Below are positions 1 to 11,830 of a DNA stretch of 44,999 nt, piece by piece (position 1 is the stretch's first letter; each line of letters starts with the position of its first letter). This DNA is from CAZADA01 sp964636945. Lineage in GTDB: Bacteria; Pseudomonadota; Alphaproteobacteria; Caulobacterales; Maricaulaceae. The translations under genes were made by a program, and so were the position numbers. The notes under the pieces are model-generated. The model saw nothing but the letters and a program-made list of their open reading frames with translations, did no database searches and was not told the origin of the DNA. Location of the stretch: NCBI GenBank assembly GCA_964636945.1, contig CAZWVH010000019.1, forward strand, positions 1 through 44,999, given 5' to 3'.

Positions 1-8
1 CGGATTAG

Positions 9-31
9 AAATCGATCTGGGGGATCGATTT
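9..31. repeat. perfect 9-bp inverted repeat at window edge
   Basis: Arms at 9-17 and 23-31 (AAATCGATC and GATCGATTT) are perfect complements around a 5-nt loop. The hairpin lies about 80 nt past the queF stop. No long T-run follows on either strand, so it may be a weak terminator for queF or for a gene left of the window. The stretch 32-109 holds nothing else I can name. Confidence 0.35.
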
Positions 32-109
32 CCCGAAATCACGAAAATTTGCTGGTACAACCCACGCAAGCACGGTTGAGACGCGCCCGCGGTAAAGCCC
101 CGCGGCGCG

Positions 110-571
110 CTACCCCCTGCCCCGATAACTGGGCACGCCTTGGTCGGGGATCCACAAGCCCTCGGGCGCGGTTCCGTGCTGAACAAAGACATCAATGGGA
201 ATGCCGCCGCGCGGATACCAATACCCGCCCAAACGCAGCCAAAGCGGATCGGTCGCCTCGATCACGCGTTGTGCAATCATGGTGGTGCAGGCCTCATGAA
301 AGGCGCCGTGATTGCGAAAGGACGTGAGAAATAATTTGAGGGATTTAGACTCCACAATCCGGTGGTTTGGCGCGTAGTCTAAGACCAGATGCGCAAAGTC
401 GGGCTGGCCGGTGACCGGGCAAATTGACGTAAACTCCGGACAGGTGAACCGCACCAGATAGGGCGCGTCGGTGTAAGGGTTTTCGACCGTTTCCAGGACG
501 GCTTCGTCCGGCGTCGCCGGGGGCGCTGAGGCGTTTCCCAGCGCGCGCAATTGATCATGATCACTGGCCAT
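110..571 (-). CDS. queF: NADPH-dependent preQ0 reductase QueF
   Basis: Reduces 7-cyano-7-deazaguanine (preQ0) to preQ1 with NADPH in queuosine tRNA-modification synthesis; a cytosolic enzyme. The 153-aa length fits the short, unimodular QueF class. The active-site stretch SICPVTGQPDFA contains the expected nucleophilic Cys51 and general-acid Asp58. The family signature ESKSLKLFLTSFRNHG and the C-terminal YPRGGIPIDVF block are also present. The gene is divergent from the antiporter gene, and the 52-bp space between the two starts must hold both promoters. No other queuosine gene is nearby. Confidence 0.95.
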   Translation of the reverse strand: MASDHDQLRALGNASAPPATPDEAVLETVENPYTDAPYLVRFTCPEFTSICPVTGQPDFAHLVLDYAPNHRIVESKSLKLFLTSFRNHGAFHEACTTMIAQRVIEATDPLWLRLGGYWYPRGGIPIDVFVQHGTAPEGLWIPDQGVPSYRGRG

Positions 572-623
572 GGGGCGGATTTAGCGCTCCGCGGCCCGCT
601 TTGCCAGAGGAGAGCGCGCATCC

Positions 624-2366
624 ATGGGCGATGTCCACGCCGCAGCCAGTCCCGCCAGCGCCATTGCGCCCGCCGTCGCTATTTTGGCGGCCGGCTTTGT
701 GGTGATCATCATTGCGCGCTTTACCAAGCTCTCTAGCATTGTGGGCTTTCTGATCGCCGGGATCCTTCTCGGTGACCAGGGCGGCGTGGGCCTGTTGCAC
801 CACGACAATCCCACCATTCATTTGCTGGCCGAGCTCGGCGTCGTGTTCTTGTTGTTCGACATCGGCCTGCACTTTTCCGTGCGCGAAATGCGCGACAGTC
901 GCAAAGAGTTGTTTGTCCTCGCCCCCATTCAAATGGCGCTGGGCACCGCGATTTTTGGCGGCATCGCGCTGATACTGGGCGCGTCTGGACCGCTGGCCAT
1001 CATTCTTGGCGGGGGCTTTGCGCTCTCCTCCACCGCCGTCGTGGCGCGTTTGTTGAACGAGGAGCACCTCAACACTTGTCCGCTTGGAAAGTCGGCGCTG
1101 GCGATTTTGGTGTTTCAGGACATTGTGGCGATCTTCTTGCTGATTCTGGCCGGTTCGCTGGGCGAGGACGCGGGCAGCACAGCACAGCTGGCCGGCGAGG
1201 CATTCGTCAAAGCCGTCATTGCCTTTGCCGCCGCGCTCTTGCTCGGCCGGTATGTCGCCAAGCCCGTGTTTCAGTTTCTGGCCCGGTTGCGTGCGGAAGA
1301 AACGTTCCCCATTGCGGTGCTATTGATCATATTGGCGTCATCGACGGCGACTGCGGTTGTCGGATTGTCCATGACACTGGGCGCATTTCTGGCCGGCATG
1401 ATTGTCGCCCACTCGCCCTATCGGCCGCTGGTGCAAACCGAGGTGCGCCCGTTTCGCGCGCTGTTGCTTAGCTTCTTTTTCATGACCGTGGGCATGTCGC
1501 TCAACATTCAGGTGCTCTTGGGCCAGCTGCCATTGGTGATCCTGGTTGCCACCGGCGCCTTGATCATCAAGACCGTGCTCATCGCGGCGGCGGCGCTGGC
1601 GAGCGGCTGGTCGCGCGCCGGAGCAGTGAGGTTGGCGGCCCTGCTGGCTCAAACATCGGAATTTGCATTGGTGATCTTGGGGATTCCCGCCGTGGTGGCG
1701 GGACTGGCCGGCGGCCCGGCCGCATCAGTGCTGATCGCTGGGGCCGCGCTCTCCATCGCGCTGGCGCCGGGGTGGTCATGGCTCGGCAAACGTGCAGCCA
1801 CCTGGATTTCCCAACGAACGCATTCCGCGCGAGAATTGTCGCGCGTGCAGTCGTCTCAACCCTTGGCGACCGACGAATCCGTGGTTGTGGTTGGCCTCAC
1901 CGAAGCGGGACGGCTGACCATCGACGCGTTACGCGCGCACAAGCTCCCGTTCATTGCGTTGGAGACCGACCCTGAACGCCACGCGGAAGCAGACGCAATC
2001 GGTTATCCCGCCGCGCTTGGCGATACAGCTGACATGCGCTTTTGGGAGGCGGCGGGGGCGACCAAGGCGCGCGCCATTGTCTTGGGTCGGGCGCGCTATG
2101 ACATGTCGCGCGAACTGACGCCGATTTTGCGTGATCGGTTCCCCAATGTCGTGCGGTTTGTGGCGGTGGATAATGTGGGTGAGTTTGTTCGCCACAATCG
2201 GCTGGGCATGCGCGCGCATTTACTGGACCGCGAGCCCAAGGGCGTGGAGATGGTGATTGACGTATTGCGCCACATGGATGTCAGCGAGGAGGACATCAAT
2301 GACTGGGTGCGCGAAGTGGGCGGCGCAACGCCTGATTTGGACTCCGAACATGCTGAGGCGGCTTAG
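624..2366 (+). CDS. CPA2-family cation/proton antiporter with RCK domain (KefB/YbaL-like)
   Basis: Inner-membrane monovalent cation/H+ antiporter. The N-terminal ~390 residues are almost continuous hydrophobic helices of the Na_H_Exchanger type, including LAELGVVFLLFDIGLHFS and a GFALSSTAVVARLL block typical of CPA2 carriers. From about residue 415 a Rossmann-like TrkA-N/RCK_N domain begins at VVVVGLTEAGR and runs to about residue 560; it usually binds NAD(H) or another nucleotide and gates transport. The 580-aa length matches YbaL/KefB-like proteins. The substrate (K+ or Na+) cannot be told. The first Gly motif of the RCK domain is GxTxxG, a slight departure from GxGxxG. The next gene starts 71 bp downstream on the same strand. 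Confidence 0.9.
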   Translation: MGDVHAAASPASAIAPAVAILAAGFVVIIIARFTKLSSIVGFLIAGILLGDQGGVGLLHHDNPTIHLLAELGVVFLLFDIGLHFSVREMRDSRKELFVLAPIQMALGTAIFGGIALILGASGPLAIILGGGFALSSTAVVARLLNEEHLNTCPLGKSALAILVFQDIVAIFLLILAGSLGEDAGSTAQLAGEAFVKAVIAFAAALLLGRYVAKPVFQFLARLRAEETFPIAVLLIILASSTATAVVGLSMTLGAFLAGMIVAHSPYRPLVQTEVRPFRALLLSFFFMTVGMSLNIQVLLGQLPLVILVATGALIIKTVLIAAAALASGWSRAGAVRLAALLAQTSEFALVILGIPAVVAGLAGGPAASVLIAGAALSIALAPGWSWLGKRAATWISQRTHSARELSRVQSSQPLATDESVVVVGLTEAGRLTIDALRAHKLPFIALETDPERHAEADAIGYPAALGDTADMRFWEAAGATKARAIVLGRARYDMSRELTPILRDRFPNVVRFVAVDNVGEFVRHNRLGMRAHLLDREPKGVEMVIDVLRHMDVSEEDINDWVREVGGATPDLDSEHAEAA

Positions 2367-2437
2367 CTCAAACGTTGAGCCGGGCTCGCAACTGGTCAAT
2401 ACTGCCCCCTGGTTTAGGCGGTGCGTCGGGGGATGTG

Positions 2438-3388
2438 ATGCAATTGATCAACAAATCGGCCGTGATGGCGGCGGGAATTTTGGCAATGAGCGGTTGCATT
2501 TCGGTGCCAACTCCGCCGGTTCCCTTTGTGGGCGGATCGTCGGACGAGTGCGCATTGACCAAGGGCAAGGCCAAAGATTTACGCGCCCTGATCGACACCG
2601 AGTTTGCGTTCGAATCAAAAGACCAACGTGAACGCTTCGCCCGCGCCGCTGTCACTTGCGTTGGCGTCACCGATCCGGAAATCCGCGATGAGTTGGCCTA
2701 TGCGGGCTTTGCCGCCGCGTTGCGCGAAGGCGTCTCCGACGATGTGGTGCGCGACGCGATGTCCAGCCTTTTGGTCGTCCTCGAAGACGATGACAAGGAC
2801 GCCAACAAGGACGGTTTCGCCAAGCCGTTTGCGGTCCTGATGCTCGCCGAAGTGGCGCGGGCTGATCGCATGTCGGGTGTGTTGACCACTGAGCAGCGCG
2901 ACCGAATGATCCGCGTCGGTGCGGAATACTTGCGCACTGTCGATGATTATCGCGGTTACAGCGAGAAAGACGGGTGGAGGCACGGCGTCGCCCACGGCGC
3001 TGATCTCATGATGCAAGCTGCGCTCAATCCCAAACTTCAAGACGGCCATATCACATTGATTATGGACGCGGTGGCCGCCCAAGTGGCGCCGCGTGGCCGG
3101 CACTTTTATGTCTTTGGCGAAGGGCAAAGGCTGGCGCGGCCAATCCTGTTCCTGGCCGGTCGCGGCGCCCTAACCGACGAGAGTTGGGCCCGGTGGTTCA
3201 GCCAGTTCTCCAATCCCGAGCCGCTGGACAATTGGGCCGATGTGTTTTCCGACATGGAGGGGCTGGCCAAGCTGCACAACACCAAGGAATTCGTCCAGGC
3301 GGTGTACATCAATGGCTCGGTAAGCCCTGGTCCTCAGTTTGAGGGCGTGACCGCGGCCGCGCTCGAAACACTGCGTCAGATGCCGTAA
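2438..3388 (+). CDS. DUF2785 domain lipoprotein
   Basis: A secreted lipoprotein of unknown function. I chose the ATG at 2438 because it gives a short signal peptide ending in the lipobox LAMSGC, with a G-rich Shine-Dalgarno (GGGGGA) just upstream; an in-frame start at 2375 would put the lipobox too deep. The mature part carries the DUF2785 pattern: a repeated helical region, then RGYSEKDGWRHGVAHGADL (conserved GWxHxxAHxADL) around residue 185 and a GEGQRLARPILFL segment further on. These resemble HEAT-like helical repeats. The role is not established. It lies behind the antiporter gene and converges with the next lipoprotein gene. Confidence 0.8.
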   Translation: MQLINKSAVMAAGILAMSGCISVPTPPVPFVGGSSDECALTKGKAKDLRALIDTEFAFESKDQRERFARAAVTCVGVTDPEIRDELAYAGFAAALREGVSDDVVRDAMSSLLVVLEDDDKDANKDGFAKPFAVLMLAEVARADRMSGVLTTEQRDRMIRVGAEYLRTVDDYRGYSEKDGWRHGVAHGADLMMQAALNPKLQDGHITLIMDAVAAQVAPRGRHFYVFGEGQRLARPILFLAGRGALTDESWARWFSQFSNPEPLDNWADVFSDMEGLAKLHNTKEFVQAVYINGSVSPGPQFEGVTAAALETLRQMP

Positions 3389-3436
3389 TGCGGTATGGTG
3401 CGATGCAGTTCGTGGCAACAAGCACCTTAATACTCC

Positions 3437-3483
3437 GGCGCCGCACGCCCGCCCTGGGTCGACCAGAACCGGCATACGGCGCC
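3437..3483. repeat. 7-bp inverted repeat between convergent genes
   Basis: GGCGCCG (3437-3443) and CGGCGCC (3477-3483) are perfect complements with a 33-nt loop, in the 117-bp space between two convergent lipoprotein genes. There is no T-run. It could be a weak bidirectional transcript end or chance in GC-rich DNA. Confidence 0.2.
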
Positions 3484-3505
3484 TGAACACTCAAAGCGCG
3501 GGCCG

Positions 3506-4105
3506 TTACTTTGCCACGTTGTCGTCCATGTCCTCGCCGATGATCGCATCGTTGGCCACAATCGGTTCGTCGGCCAGCTCGGCATCAGCAGCAGATGTGC
3601 TCTTGGTGCGCGCCTCATCGTAGTTGGCGGCACATTCACTCACCGGCATTTCCCGATTTTCCCAGAATCTGTCAGCGTACAGAATGTACGATGGATCTGG
3701 CGATCCGTCTTGCGCCATCACGGCTTTGACGGGGTTCGGCATCAGATCGGCGGAAGCGCCGGTTGCCGCGTCAACGCCCATGCCAATCACGCCGCCAATC
3801 AGCACATTGCCCGCCATGCCGGCGGCGCCATCGCTGGAAATGCGCGGATCCACATGAGCAGCGACGGCCTTGTGGTCTTCCATTTCAAATGTGATGCACC
3901 ATTCGCGCTTACGGTTGAGCTCCAGTTCACATGGCGTTTCACACGAATATGGACCAAGTCGCATATCGCCTGTGTTGTAGAGCGCCGTGGCTTGGGCGCC
4001 CGGTGGTTCACTTTGCAGTTGTAATGTGTCTTCCGTGCCCTTCGTGACTGTTGCACAGCCCGAAGCAGCGATCGCCAAAATGACGATGCTCGCCGTTTTA
4101 AACAA
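3506..4105 (-). CDS. PEGA-like lipoprotein
   Basis: A small outer-envelope lipoprotein. The frame stays open to an ATG at 4201, but I prefer the TTG at 4105: it is preceded by a run of six G (Shine-Dalgarno-like) and gives a compact signal peptide with lipobox IAASGC. After the Cys comes TVTKGTEDTLQLQSEPPGAQ, a PEGA-like strand, then a CETPCELEL pattern with paired cysteines and a Gly-rich AGNVLIGGVIGMGVD segment. This layout is common in alphaproteobacterial lipoproteins sometimes mislabelled as translation initiation factor 2. The acidic C-terminal tail is not conserved in any family I know. Function unknown. The upstream 4106-4234 is AT-rich and probably carries its promoter. Confidence 0.7.
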   Translation of the reverse strand: MFKTASIVILAIAASGCATVTKGTEDTLQLQSEPPGAQATALYNTGDMRLGPYSCETPCELELNRKREWCITFEMEDHKAVAAHVDPRISSDGAAGMAGNVLIGGVIGMGVDAATGASADLMPNPVKAVMAQDGSPDPSYILYADRFWENREMPVSECAANYDEARTKSTSAADAELADEPIVANDAIIGEDMDDNVAK

Positions 4106-4234
4106 TCTTACCCCCCAAACTTGAAACCTTGTGACCAATGAAGGCGTCAAGGATACCGTCCCATCCATCTTCGTCAACGAATATTCACGAATCAACAACA
4201 AAAATCGAAAAAAAAATAATGAGACGGCAGTATA
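4106..4234. promoter_or_regulatory. AT-rich spacer between mltF and the PEGA lipoprotein gene
   Basis: This 129-bp stretch is much richer in A/T than its surroundings, with an A-run at 4207-4217 that reads as a T-run just after the mltF stop on the minus strand. No stem long enough for a clear terminator is visible. It most likely combines the end of mltF transcription with the promoter of the lipoprotein gene. Confidence 0.35.
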
Positions 4235-5659
4235 CTACTCTCGCAATGCTTCTTCACCGGAAATCGCGCGAACTAACATCGCAGAGTTAAACCGCTTTTC
4301 GAGAATATCAGCGTAATCGCGCACGCGGCGCACATAAACCCGTGCTTGGCGACCTTGCCCGTAGCCATGGCGCAGGTCTTTGTAGACTTCGGGATCTTCG
4401 AGGTCAGCCAAGAGTTCGCGCACATCAGACCATCGATCAGGATTAAGCCCGCGGTCGCGCGCCACCTTGCGCACATCAATCACATGACCATAGCCCATAT
4501 TGTAAGCGGCGACGGCAAACCACCAGCGGTCATCGCCCTCAATGCCGTCGGGCAGCCGGTCGCGCAGCTGCCGCAGATATTTTGCGCCGCCAAAGGTGGA
4601 CTGGCGCGCGTCTTCTCGATCCTCCACACCGAGGCCGGCAGCCGTCGATTTTGTCAGCATCATCATGCCGCGCACGCCCGTGCGGCTTACGGCATCCGGA
4701 TTCCAATGGCTTTCTTGATAGGCCAGCGCCGCCAAAAGCGTCCATGGCACGTCATATTCCTCAGCGGCTTCTTCAAACAGGCTGCGCCAGTCGTCCAGGG
4801 AACGGTCAATCGCGCTGAGAAATGCCGAGGCGTGGCGCGCATCCACATCTTCTGGTCGGAAGCCAAAATAGCGCTCGTCCAACTGGGCGATCAGCTCTTG
4901 GGTATCGCGACGGATCAGCCAGCTGGATACATCCCGGTGCAGCTGGCGACCCCCGGGACCAAAACCGTCATTCACCACCAGCGCCACCCTTCGGCGCCCA
5001 GGCAATTGGCTGACAGCGTCGAGCCCTGAAAAATACCGGCGATTGAGAGCGTAAACCTGACTGTCTGCGACGGTACAGCCATATTCCCCATCCGCCACGG
5101 CGGCAAGAATCTCAAAGCCGCGCTGTTCGGGCACTTCCACCCAATTGAGGAATACGCCGCTTTCCTCAAGCCGCTCCAGGCGGTCCACATGAGGCGAGTT
5201 TTCCGTCACCACGATGGGCGCAGTGCGCAAGTCAGCGCGCGCATCCCGGGCGATCTGGCCGTGGCTGCACACCACGACTTCATCGATGTATCGATACGGT
5301 GGAGAAAAGCGGAATTTGGCCTCAAATTCAGGCGTAATCACCAAACCGGCCGCGCCCAAATCCGCGTCGCCGTCATCCACAGCCTGCAAAACGGCTGAAG
5401 GTGAGTCGAATACTGAAAATTCGGCTTCCACGCCCAAAAATTCGGCATAAGCGACGGTCAGATCGTGATCATAGCCTGCTTGGCCTTCACGCCCCTCGTA
5501 ATAGGTTGTGGGCGAGTTCACCGTGGCGATTCGCAGCACCCCTTCGTCTTGGATGTGGTTCAGGGTGCTCGTCCACGGCGCACGGTCGCATCCCACGGCG
5601 CACACTGCCAAGGCTGCCCATATCCCCAACACATTCGTGAGTGGCCGAAACCCCGCCAT
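4235..5659 (-). CDS. mltF: membrane-bound lytic murein transglycosylase F (MltF)
   Basis: Cleaves the MurNAc-GlcNAc bond of peptidoglycan with 1,6-anhydro-muropeptide formation. The start at 5659 gives MAGFRPLTN followed by a hydrophobic segment ending in AVGC, a weak lipobox. The next ~230 residues form a type-3 periplasmic binding-protein (SBP_bac_3) module (GVLRIATVNSPTTYYEGR; AVDDGDADLGAAGLVIT). It is followed by a family-1 lysozyme-like SLT domain with the catalytic Glu in ALAYQESHWNPDAVS, then GVRGMMMLT and VAAYNMGYGH. Two-domain order and 474-aa length match MltF. It is divergent from pepN, separated by 173 bp. Confidence 0.92.
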   Translation of the reverse strand: MAGFRPLTNVLGIWAALAVCAVGCDRAPWTSTLNHIQDEGVLRIATVNSPTTYYEGREGQAGYDHDLTVAYAEFLGVEAEFSVFDSPSAVLQAVDDGDADLGAAGLVITPEFEAKFRFSPPYRYIDEVVVCSHGQIARDARADLRTAPIVVTENSPHVDRLERLEESGVFLNWVEVPEQRGFEILAAVADGEYGCTVADSQVYALNRRYFSGLDAVSQLPGRRRVALVVNDGFGPGGRQLHRDVSSWLIRRDTQELIAQLDERYFGFRPEDVDARHASAFLSAIDRSLDDWRSLFEEAAEEYDVPWTLLAALAYQESHWNPDAVSRTGVRGMMMLTKSTAAGLGVEDREDARQSTFGGAKYLRQLRDRLPDGIEGDDRWWFAVAAYNMGYGHVIDVRKVARDRGLNPDRWSDVRELLADLEDPEVYKDLRHGYGQGRQARVYVRRVRDYADILEKRFNSAMLVRAISGEEALRE

Positions 5660-5832
5660 AATCCACAACGCTTTGCGACCGGGCGCTAAGCCTCCGGCCA
5701 AGGCGACGCCAGGCTACTCTGCATGGCGCGCTCATGTCGAGGTCGGCAAGACGTGAATGCGACCAATTGCACAAATGACCGACACGGACCAATTAGGGCA
5801 GATGCTTCAGATTGTCTGTGTGGGAGAAGGTC

Positions 5833-8478
5833 ATGCGCACTGAGGAACTTCGGCCGATCCGATTGGTGGACTATGCTCCGCCGGCCTTCACCATAACCGA
5901 TGTGCGCCTGGACGTGGATCTCACTCCCGATCGTACAGTGGTCACCAATGAAATGCAGGTGAAGCGCATAGGCGAAGCAGCTGCGCCGTTGGTGTTGAAT
6001 GGGGAGGGCTTGGAGCTTCTATCCGTCGCTATTGACGGGCGCGACCTCGCAGAGGCTGAGTACACGGCCGATAAAGACGGATTGACCATCCCGAACATGT
6101 CGCAATCGGCAAAAATCACCGTGAAAAGTGCGTTCTCGCCGGCGAAAAACACTACGCTCTCGGGAATTTACGTCTCCAACCATCGCATCTTCAGCCAATG
6201 CGAGCCGGAAGGGTTCCGCCGGATCACGTATTTCATCGATCGGCCCGATATTCTCTCGCGCTACGAAACCAAAATCACGGCGGACAAATCGAACTATCCG
6301 TTTCTTCTCTCGAACGGCAACAAAGTTGACGCTGGCGATTTAGACGACGGGCGACATTGGGCCCTGTGGCGCGACCCTTTCCCGAAGCCATCATATCTGT
6401 TTGCTTTGGTGGCGGGAGAATTCGACCTCATTGAAGACACCTTCACCACCATGTCTGGCCGGGAGGTGGACCTTCGCGTATTCGTCGATCCTGGCGACGC
6501 GGCCCGCGCCCATTATGCCCTGGACTCGCTCAAACGGGCCATGGCCTGGGATGAAACCGCTTATGGCCGCGAATACGACCTGGACTTGTTCATGATCGTC
6601 GCGGTGCGCGATTTCAATTTCGGCGCCATGGAAAACAAGGGACTCAACATATTTAATTCGTCGCTATTGTTAGCAGACCCCGACAGCGCAACCGACGCGG
6701 ACTATGAGCGCATCGAAGGCGTTGTGGCGCACGAATACTTCCACAATTGGACTGGCAACCGCATCACCTGCCGCGATTGGTTTCAGCTCTGTTTGAAAGA
6801 AGGGCTAACCGTGTTCCGTGACCAGTCGTTTTCCAGCGATTATCGCGGTGACGCCTTGTCACGCATCAAGTCGGTGCGTGGTTTGCGCGCGCGTCAGTTC
6901 CCCGAGGACGCTGGCCCGCTCGCGCACCCGGTCCGCCCACAGAGTTACTTGAAGATCGACAACTTTTATACGTCCACCGTTTATGAGAAAGGCGCCGAGC
7001 TGATCCGCGCGCTCAAGGAAATTCTCGGACCCGACGATTTCCGAGCGGGCATGGACCTCTACTTTGAGCGGTGCGACGGCGCCGCAGCGACCATGGAAGA
7101 TTTCCTCGCCTGTTTCACAGACGCATCTGGGCGCGACCTCACCCCGTTTCTCACCTGGTACAACCAAGCTGGAACACCGCGCGTGCGGATTACTACCCAC
7201 CATGATGAACATGCCGACACGCTCGACATCACTCTGTCGCAGTCCACACCCGACACGCCTGGGCAATCTGGCAAACAGCCCGTGCCAATCCCGGTTAAGC
7301 TTGGATTGATTGGCAAAGATGGCGCCAATCTGCCCATCCACGTACAAGGCGACAATGCAGCGCATAAACCGAGCGAGCGCACGCTGGTTTTGGAGAACGC
7401 CGAACAGACCTGGCGATTGGAACACGTGCCTCCCAAGACCGTCGTTTCAGCGCTGCGCGGTTTTTCCGCTCCGGTTATCTTGGAGCAAGACACGCCGGTC
7501 AGCGATTTGGCGCGCCGCGCCGCTTATGATGATGACGCGTTCAATCGTTGGGAGGCCGCCCAAGACTTGGCCAAACGGGCCATGTTGGCGCGATTGGACA
7601 AAGGCGGTGCGCCCGAAGCCGAGCTTGAATCCGCATGGCGAGTGGCGTGCGCTCAGGCGCTTACGCGAGCAGCGGACGATCCGGGAATCGCCGCAGCAAC
7701 CCTGGCGGCGCCCGACGAAATGGAACTCGCTCAACATGTCGCCATGGTCGATCCCGACGAAATCCGCCACGTGCGTAAAGATTTTATGCGCGACACCGCG
7801 TCCGGCTTGCTCGACGATTTTGAGGCGATCTTGAAGAATGTGGGATCAAAGCCCCCATTTGAGCCCACTGCCGAGCAGGCCAATCATCGCTCGCTTTACG
7901 CACTCTGTCTGGCGTATTTGGCGTATGCCGATCCCAAGCAAGCCGCCACGCGCGCCGAACAGCTGCTCAATCAGGCTGATAACCTCACTGATCGACTTTC
8001 CGCGCTTTCCACGCTCGATACTGCGCAAGCTGACGCCTATGAGCCCGCACTTGAAAAATTCTACGCCCAGTGGGCCGATAACGCGCTTGTTGTGGACAAG
8101 TGGTTCTCTCTGCAGGCGCGAACCCGGCGGGTGGACGCACTCGATCGGATTGCCAAACTGGTGACGCATCCCGCCTATGATGCGCGCACGCCCAATCGGA
8201 TTTACTCCGTGCTCGGGGCCTTTGGATTTGGCAATCTCGCCGCATTCCATCACGCTTCTGGCGAAGGCTACCGATTGTTTGTCGACCATGTGCTCGATAT
8301 CGATGGCCGCAATCCCGCCGTCGCCGCACGGTTGCTCAGCGCATTTGAAATTTGGCCGCGTCTGGAGCCGAATCGCCGCGAACTTGCGCAAAAGGCGTTG
8401 GAGCGCGTGCGCGATGCGGATTCTGTTTCGCCGAATCTGTTGGAAATCGCCTCGAAATCACTTGGCGAGGACGCCTAA
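5833..8478 (+). CDS. pepN: aminopeptidase N (M1 metallopeptidase)
   Basis: Zinc aminopeptidase that removes N-terminal residues from peptides in the cytoplasm. The ATG at 5833 has GGGAG six nt upstream, so I prefer it to the TTG at 5812. The 881-aa length is typical of bacterial PepN. The exopeptidase motif GAMEN is at residues 264-268 and the zinc site HEYFH at 300-304 with the third ligand Glu323, exactly HEXXH-18-E. The N-terminal beta domain, the catalytic domain, the Ig-like DUF3458 domain (about 430-540) and the helical C-terminal domain follow in the family's order. It is followed by the pleC-like gene on the same strand after 160 bp. Confidence 0.96.
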   Translation: MRTEELRPIRLVDYAPPAFTITDVRLDVDLTPDRTVVTNEMQVKRIGEAAAPLVLNGEGLELLSVAIDGRDLAEAEYTADKDGLTIPNMSQSAKITVKSAFSPAKNTTLSGIYVSNHRIFSQCEPEGFRRITYFIDRPDILSRYETKITADKSNYPFLLSNGNKVDAGDLDDGRHWALWRDPFPKPSYLFALVAGEFDLIEDTFTTMSGREVDLRVFVDPGDAARAHYALDSLKRAMAWDETAYGREYDLDLFMIVAVRDFNFGAMENKGLNIFNSSLLLADPDSATDADYERIEGVVAHEYFHNWTGNRITCRDWFQLCLKEGLTVFRDQSFSSDYRGDALSRIKSVRGLRARQFPEDAGPLAHPVRPQSYLKIDNFYTSTVYEKGAELIRALKEILGPDDFRAGMDLYFERCDGAAATMEDFLACFTDASGRDLTPFLTWYNQAGTPRVRITTHHDEHADTLDITLSQSTPDTPGQSGKQPVPIPVKLGLIGKDGANLPIHVQGDNAAHKPSERTLVLENAEQTWRLEHVPPKTVVSALRGFSAPVILEQDTPVSDLARRAAYDDDAFNRWEAAQDLAKRAMLARLDKGGAPEAELESAWRVACAQALTRAADDPGIAAATLAAPDEMELAQHVAMVDPDEIRHVRKDFMRDTASGLLDDFEAILKNVGSKPPFEPTAEQANHRSLYALCLAYLAYADPKQAATRAEQLLNQADNLTDRLSALSTLDTAQADAYEPALEKFYAQWADNALVVDKWFSLQARTRRVDALDRIAKLVTHPAYDARTPNRIYSVLGAFGFGNLAAFHHASGEGYRLFVDHVLDIDGRNPAVAARLLSAFEIWPRLEPNRRELAQKALERVRDADSVSPNLLEIASKSLGEDA

Positions 8479-8485
8479 CCCGCTA

Positions 8486-8530
8486 CGATATTAGCCGAAG
8501 CATTGCGACTCATGACGCAATCGATATTAG
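8486..8530 (+). promoter_or_regulatory. direct repeat flanking a small hairpin upstream of the pleC-like gene
   Basis: CGATATTAG occurs twice, at 8486-8494 and 8522-8530. Between the copies is an inverted repeat ATTGCG (8502-8507) / CGCAAT (8516-8521). The block lies between the pepN stop and the kinase start, so it may be a regulator site or part of the kinase promoter. No factor can be named. Confidence 0.3.
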
Positions 8531-8638
8531 AACGCTGGCGCACACCGCGCGTCAGCCAATTTGCTGAGACTATATTCGCGCGCCATACATTTGGAGACAG
8601 CATGGAAGCGGGCGCCTTACCCCGATGACGGACAAAGC

Positions 8639-11185
<2,547 letters not shown>

Positions 11186-11230
11186 TCGTGAGGTGGATTT
11201 GGCCGGGAGCACTCTGGCTCGCCGCAATGA

Positions 11231-11830
11231 TTAAGGCTCGTCCGGTCCTTGTTTATCGTCTGGTCGAGACAGCGGGAATTGGCGGCGCCCGCCTCGACGT
11301 GGCGGCCGCTCGGATAGGATCGCGTTAAGCGTTTGACGGCGAGCGTCTTCTGGCATGCGTTCCAACACGGAAATCACCAGATCGTATCCGCCGGCGCGAA
11401 TGCGCATCTCCACCTCGACCAAACGCCTGAGCGCGTTACGCGTTTGCTCTGCCGAAAACGGTTCCTGATTGAGAGCCTCGACCAGGTCACGCCGGGCCAA
11501 TGCGAGTTCACGTAACAGCCCCAAGGCATCGCGACCGCGCATGCGCAACTGGCGACGTGCATCACTGCGGTATTCAGGCGGAACCGAAGCAATGAACCGA
11601 CGCGGGGACAATCCATCGCGCCAGATCTGATCGAGGGCTTGGTTGGTTTCGTGTTCAACCGCGGTGTTAGCCTGTGCAGTTTGCCCCAATTCCGCCGACG
11701 GCGGCGCGTCGCTGAAGGCCCGTGCGCCAAGAAACCCAATGACCATAAAGTTCATGGCCAAGGAGAGCGAAAGCACGACGATAATCGCCCAATCTCGCCC
11801 GCGCAGTTTTGGCCGTCCATCATCCATCAT
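11231..11830 (-). CDS. periplasmic heavy-metal-sensor-like membrane protein
   Basis: Single-pass membrane protein: the TM helix is at residues 14-36 (DWAIIVVLSLSLAMNFMVIG), followed by a long helical periplasmic part rich in Arg and Glu that includes RRFIASVPPEYRSDARRQLR and two further helices, as in CnrX/ZraP-type sensors. The His/Met ligands of CnrX are not obvious, so a metal role is inferred only from family likeness. Its start overlaps the anti-sigma-like gene by 11 bp. With the sigma factor two genes upstream it probably forms a three-gene sensing unit. The C-terminus is a disordered Arg/Pro-rich tail. Confidence 0.65.
   Translation of the reverse strand: MMDDGRPKLRGRDWAIIVVLSLSLAMNFMVIGFLGARAFSDAPPSAELGQTAQANTAVEHETNQALDQIWRDGLSPRRFIASVPPEYRSDARRQLRMRGRDALGLLRELALARRDLVEALNQEPFSAEQTRNALRRLVEVEMRIRAGGYDLVISVLERMPEDARRQTLNAILSERPPRRGGRRQFPLSRPDDKQGPDEP

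Noticed and set aside
83..110. GC-rich imperfect hairpin at the queF stop
   Set aside because: Stem has mismatches and no U-tract; within what is expected by chance in such GC-rich DNA.
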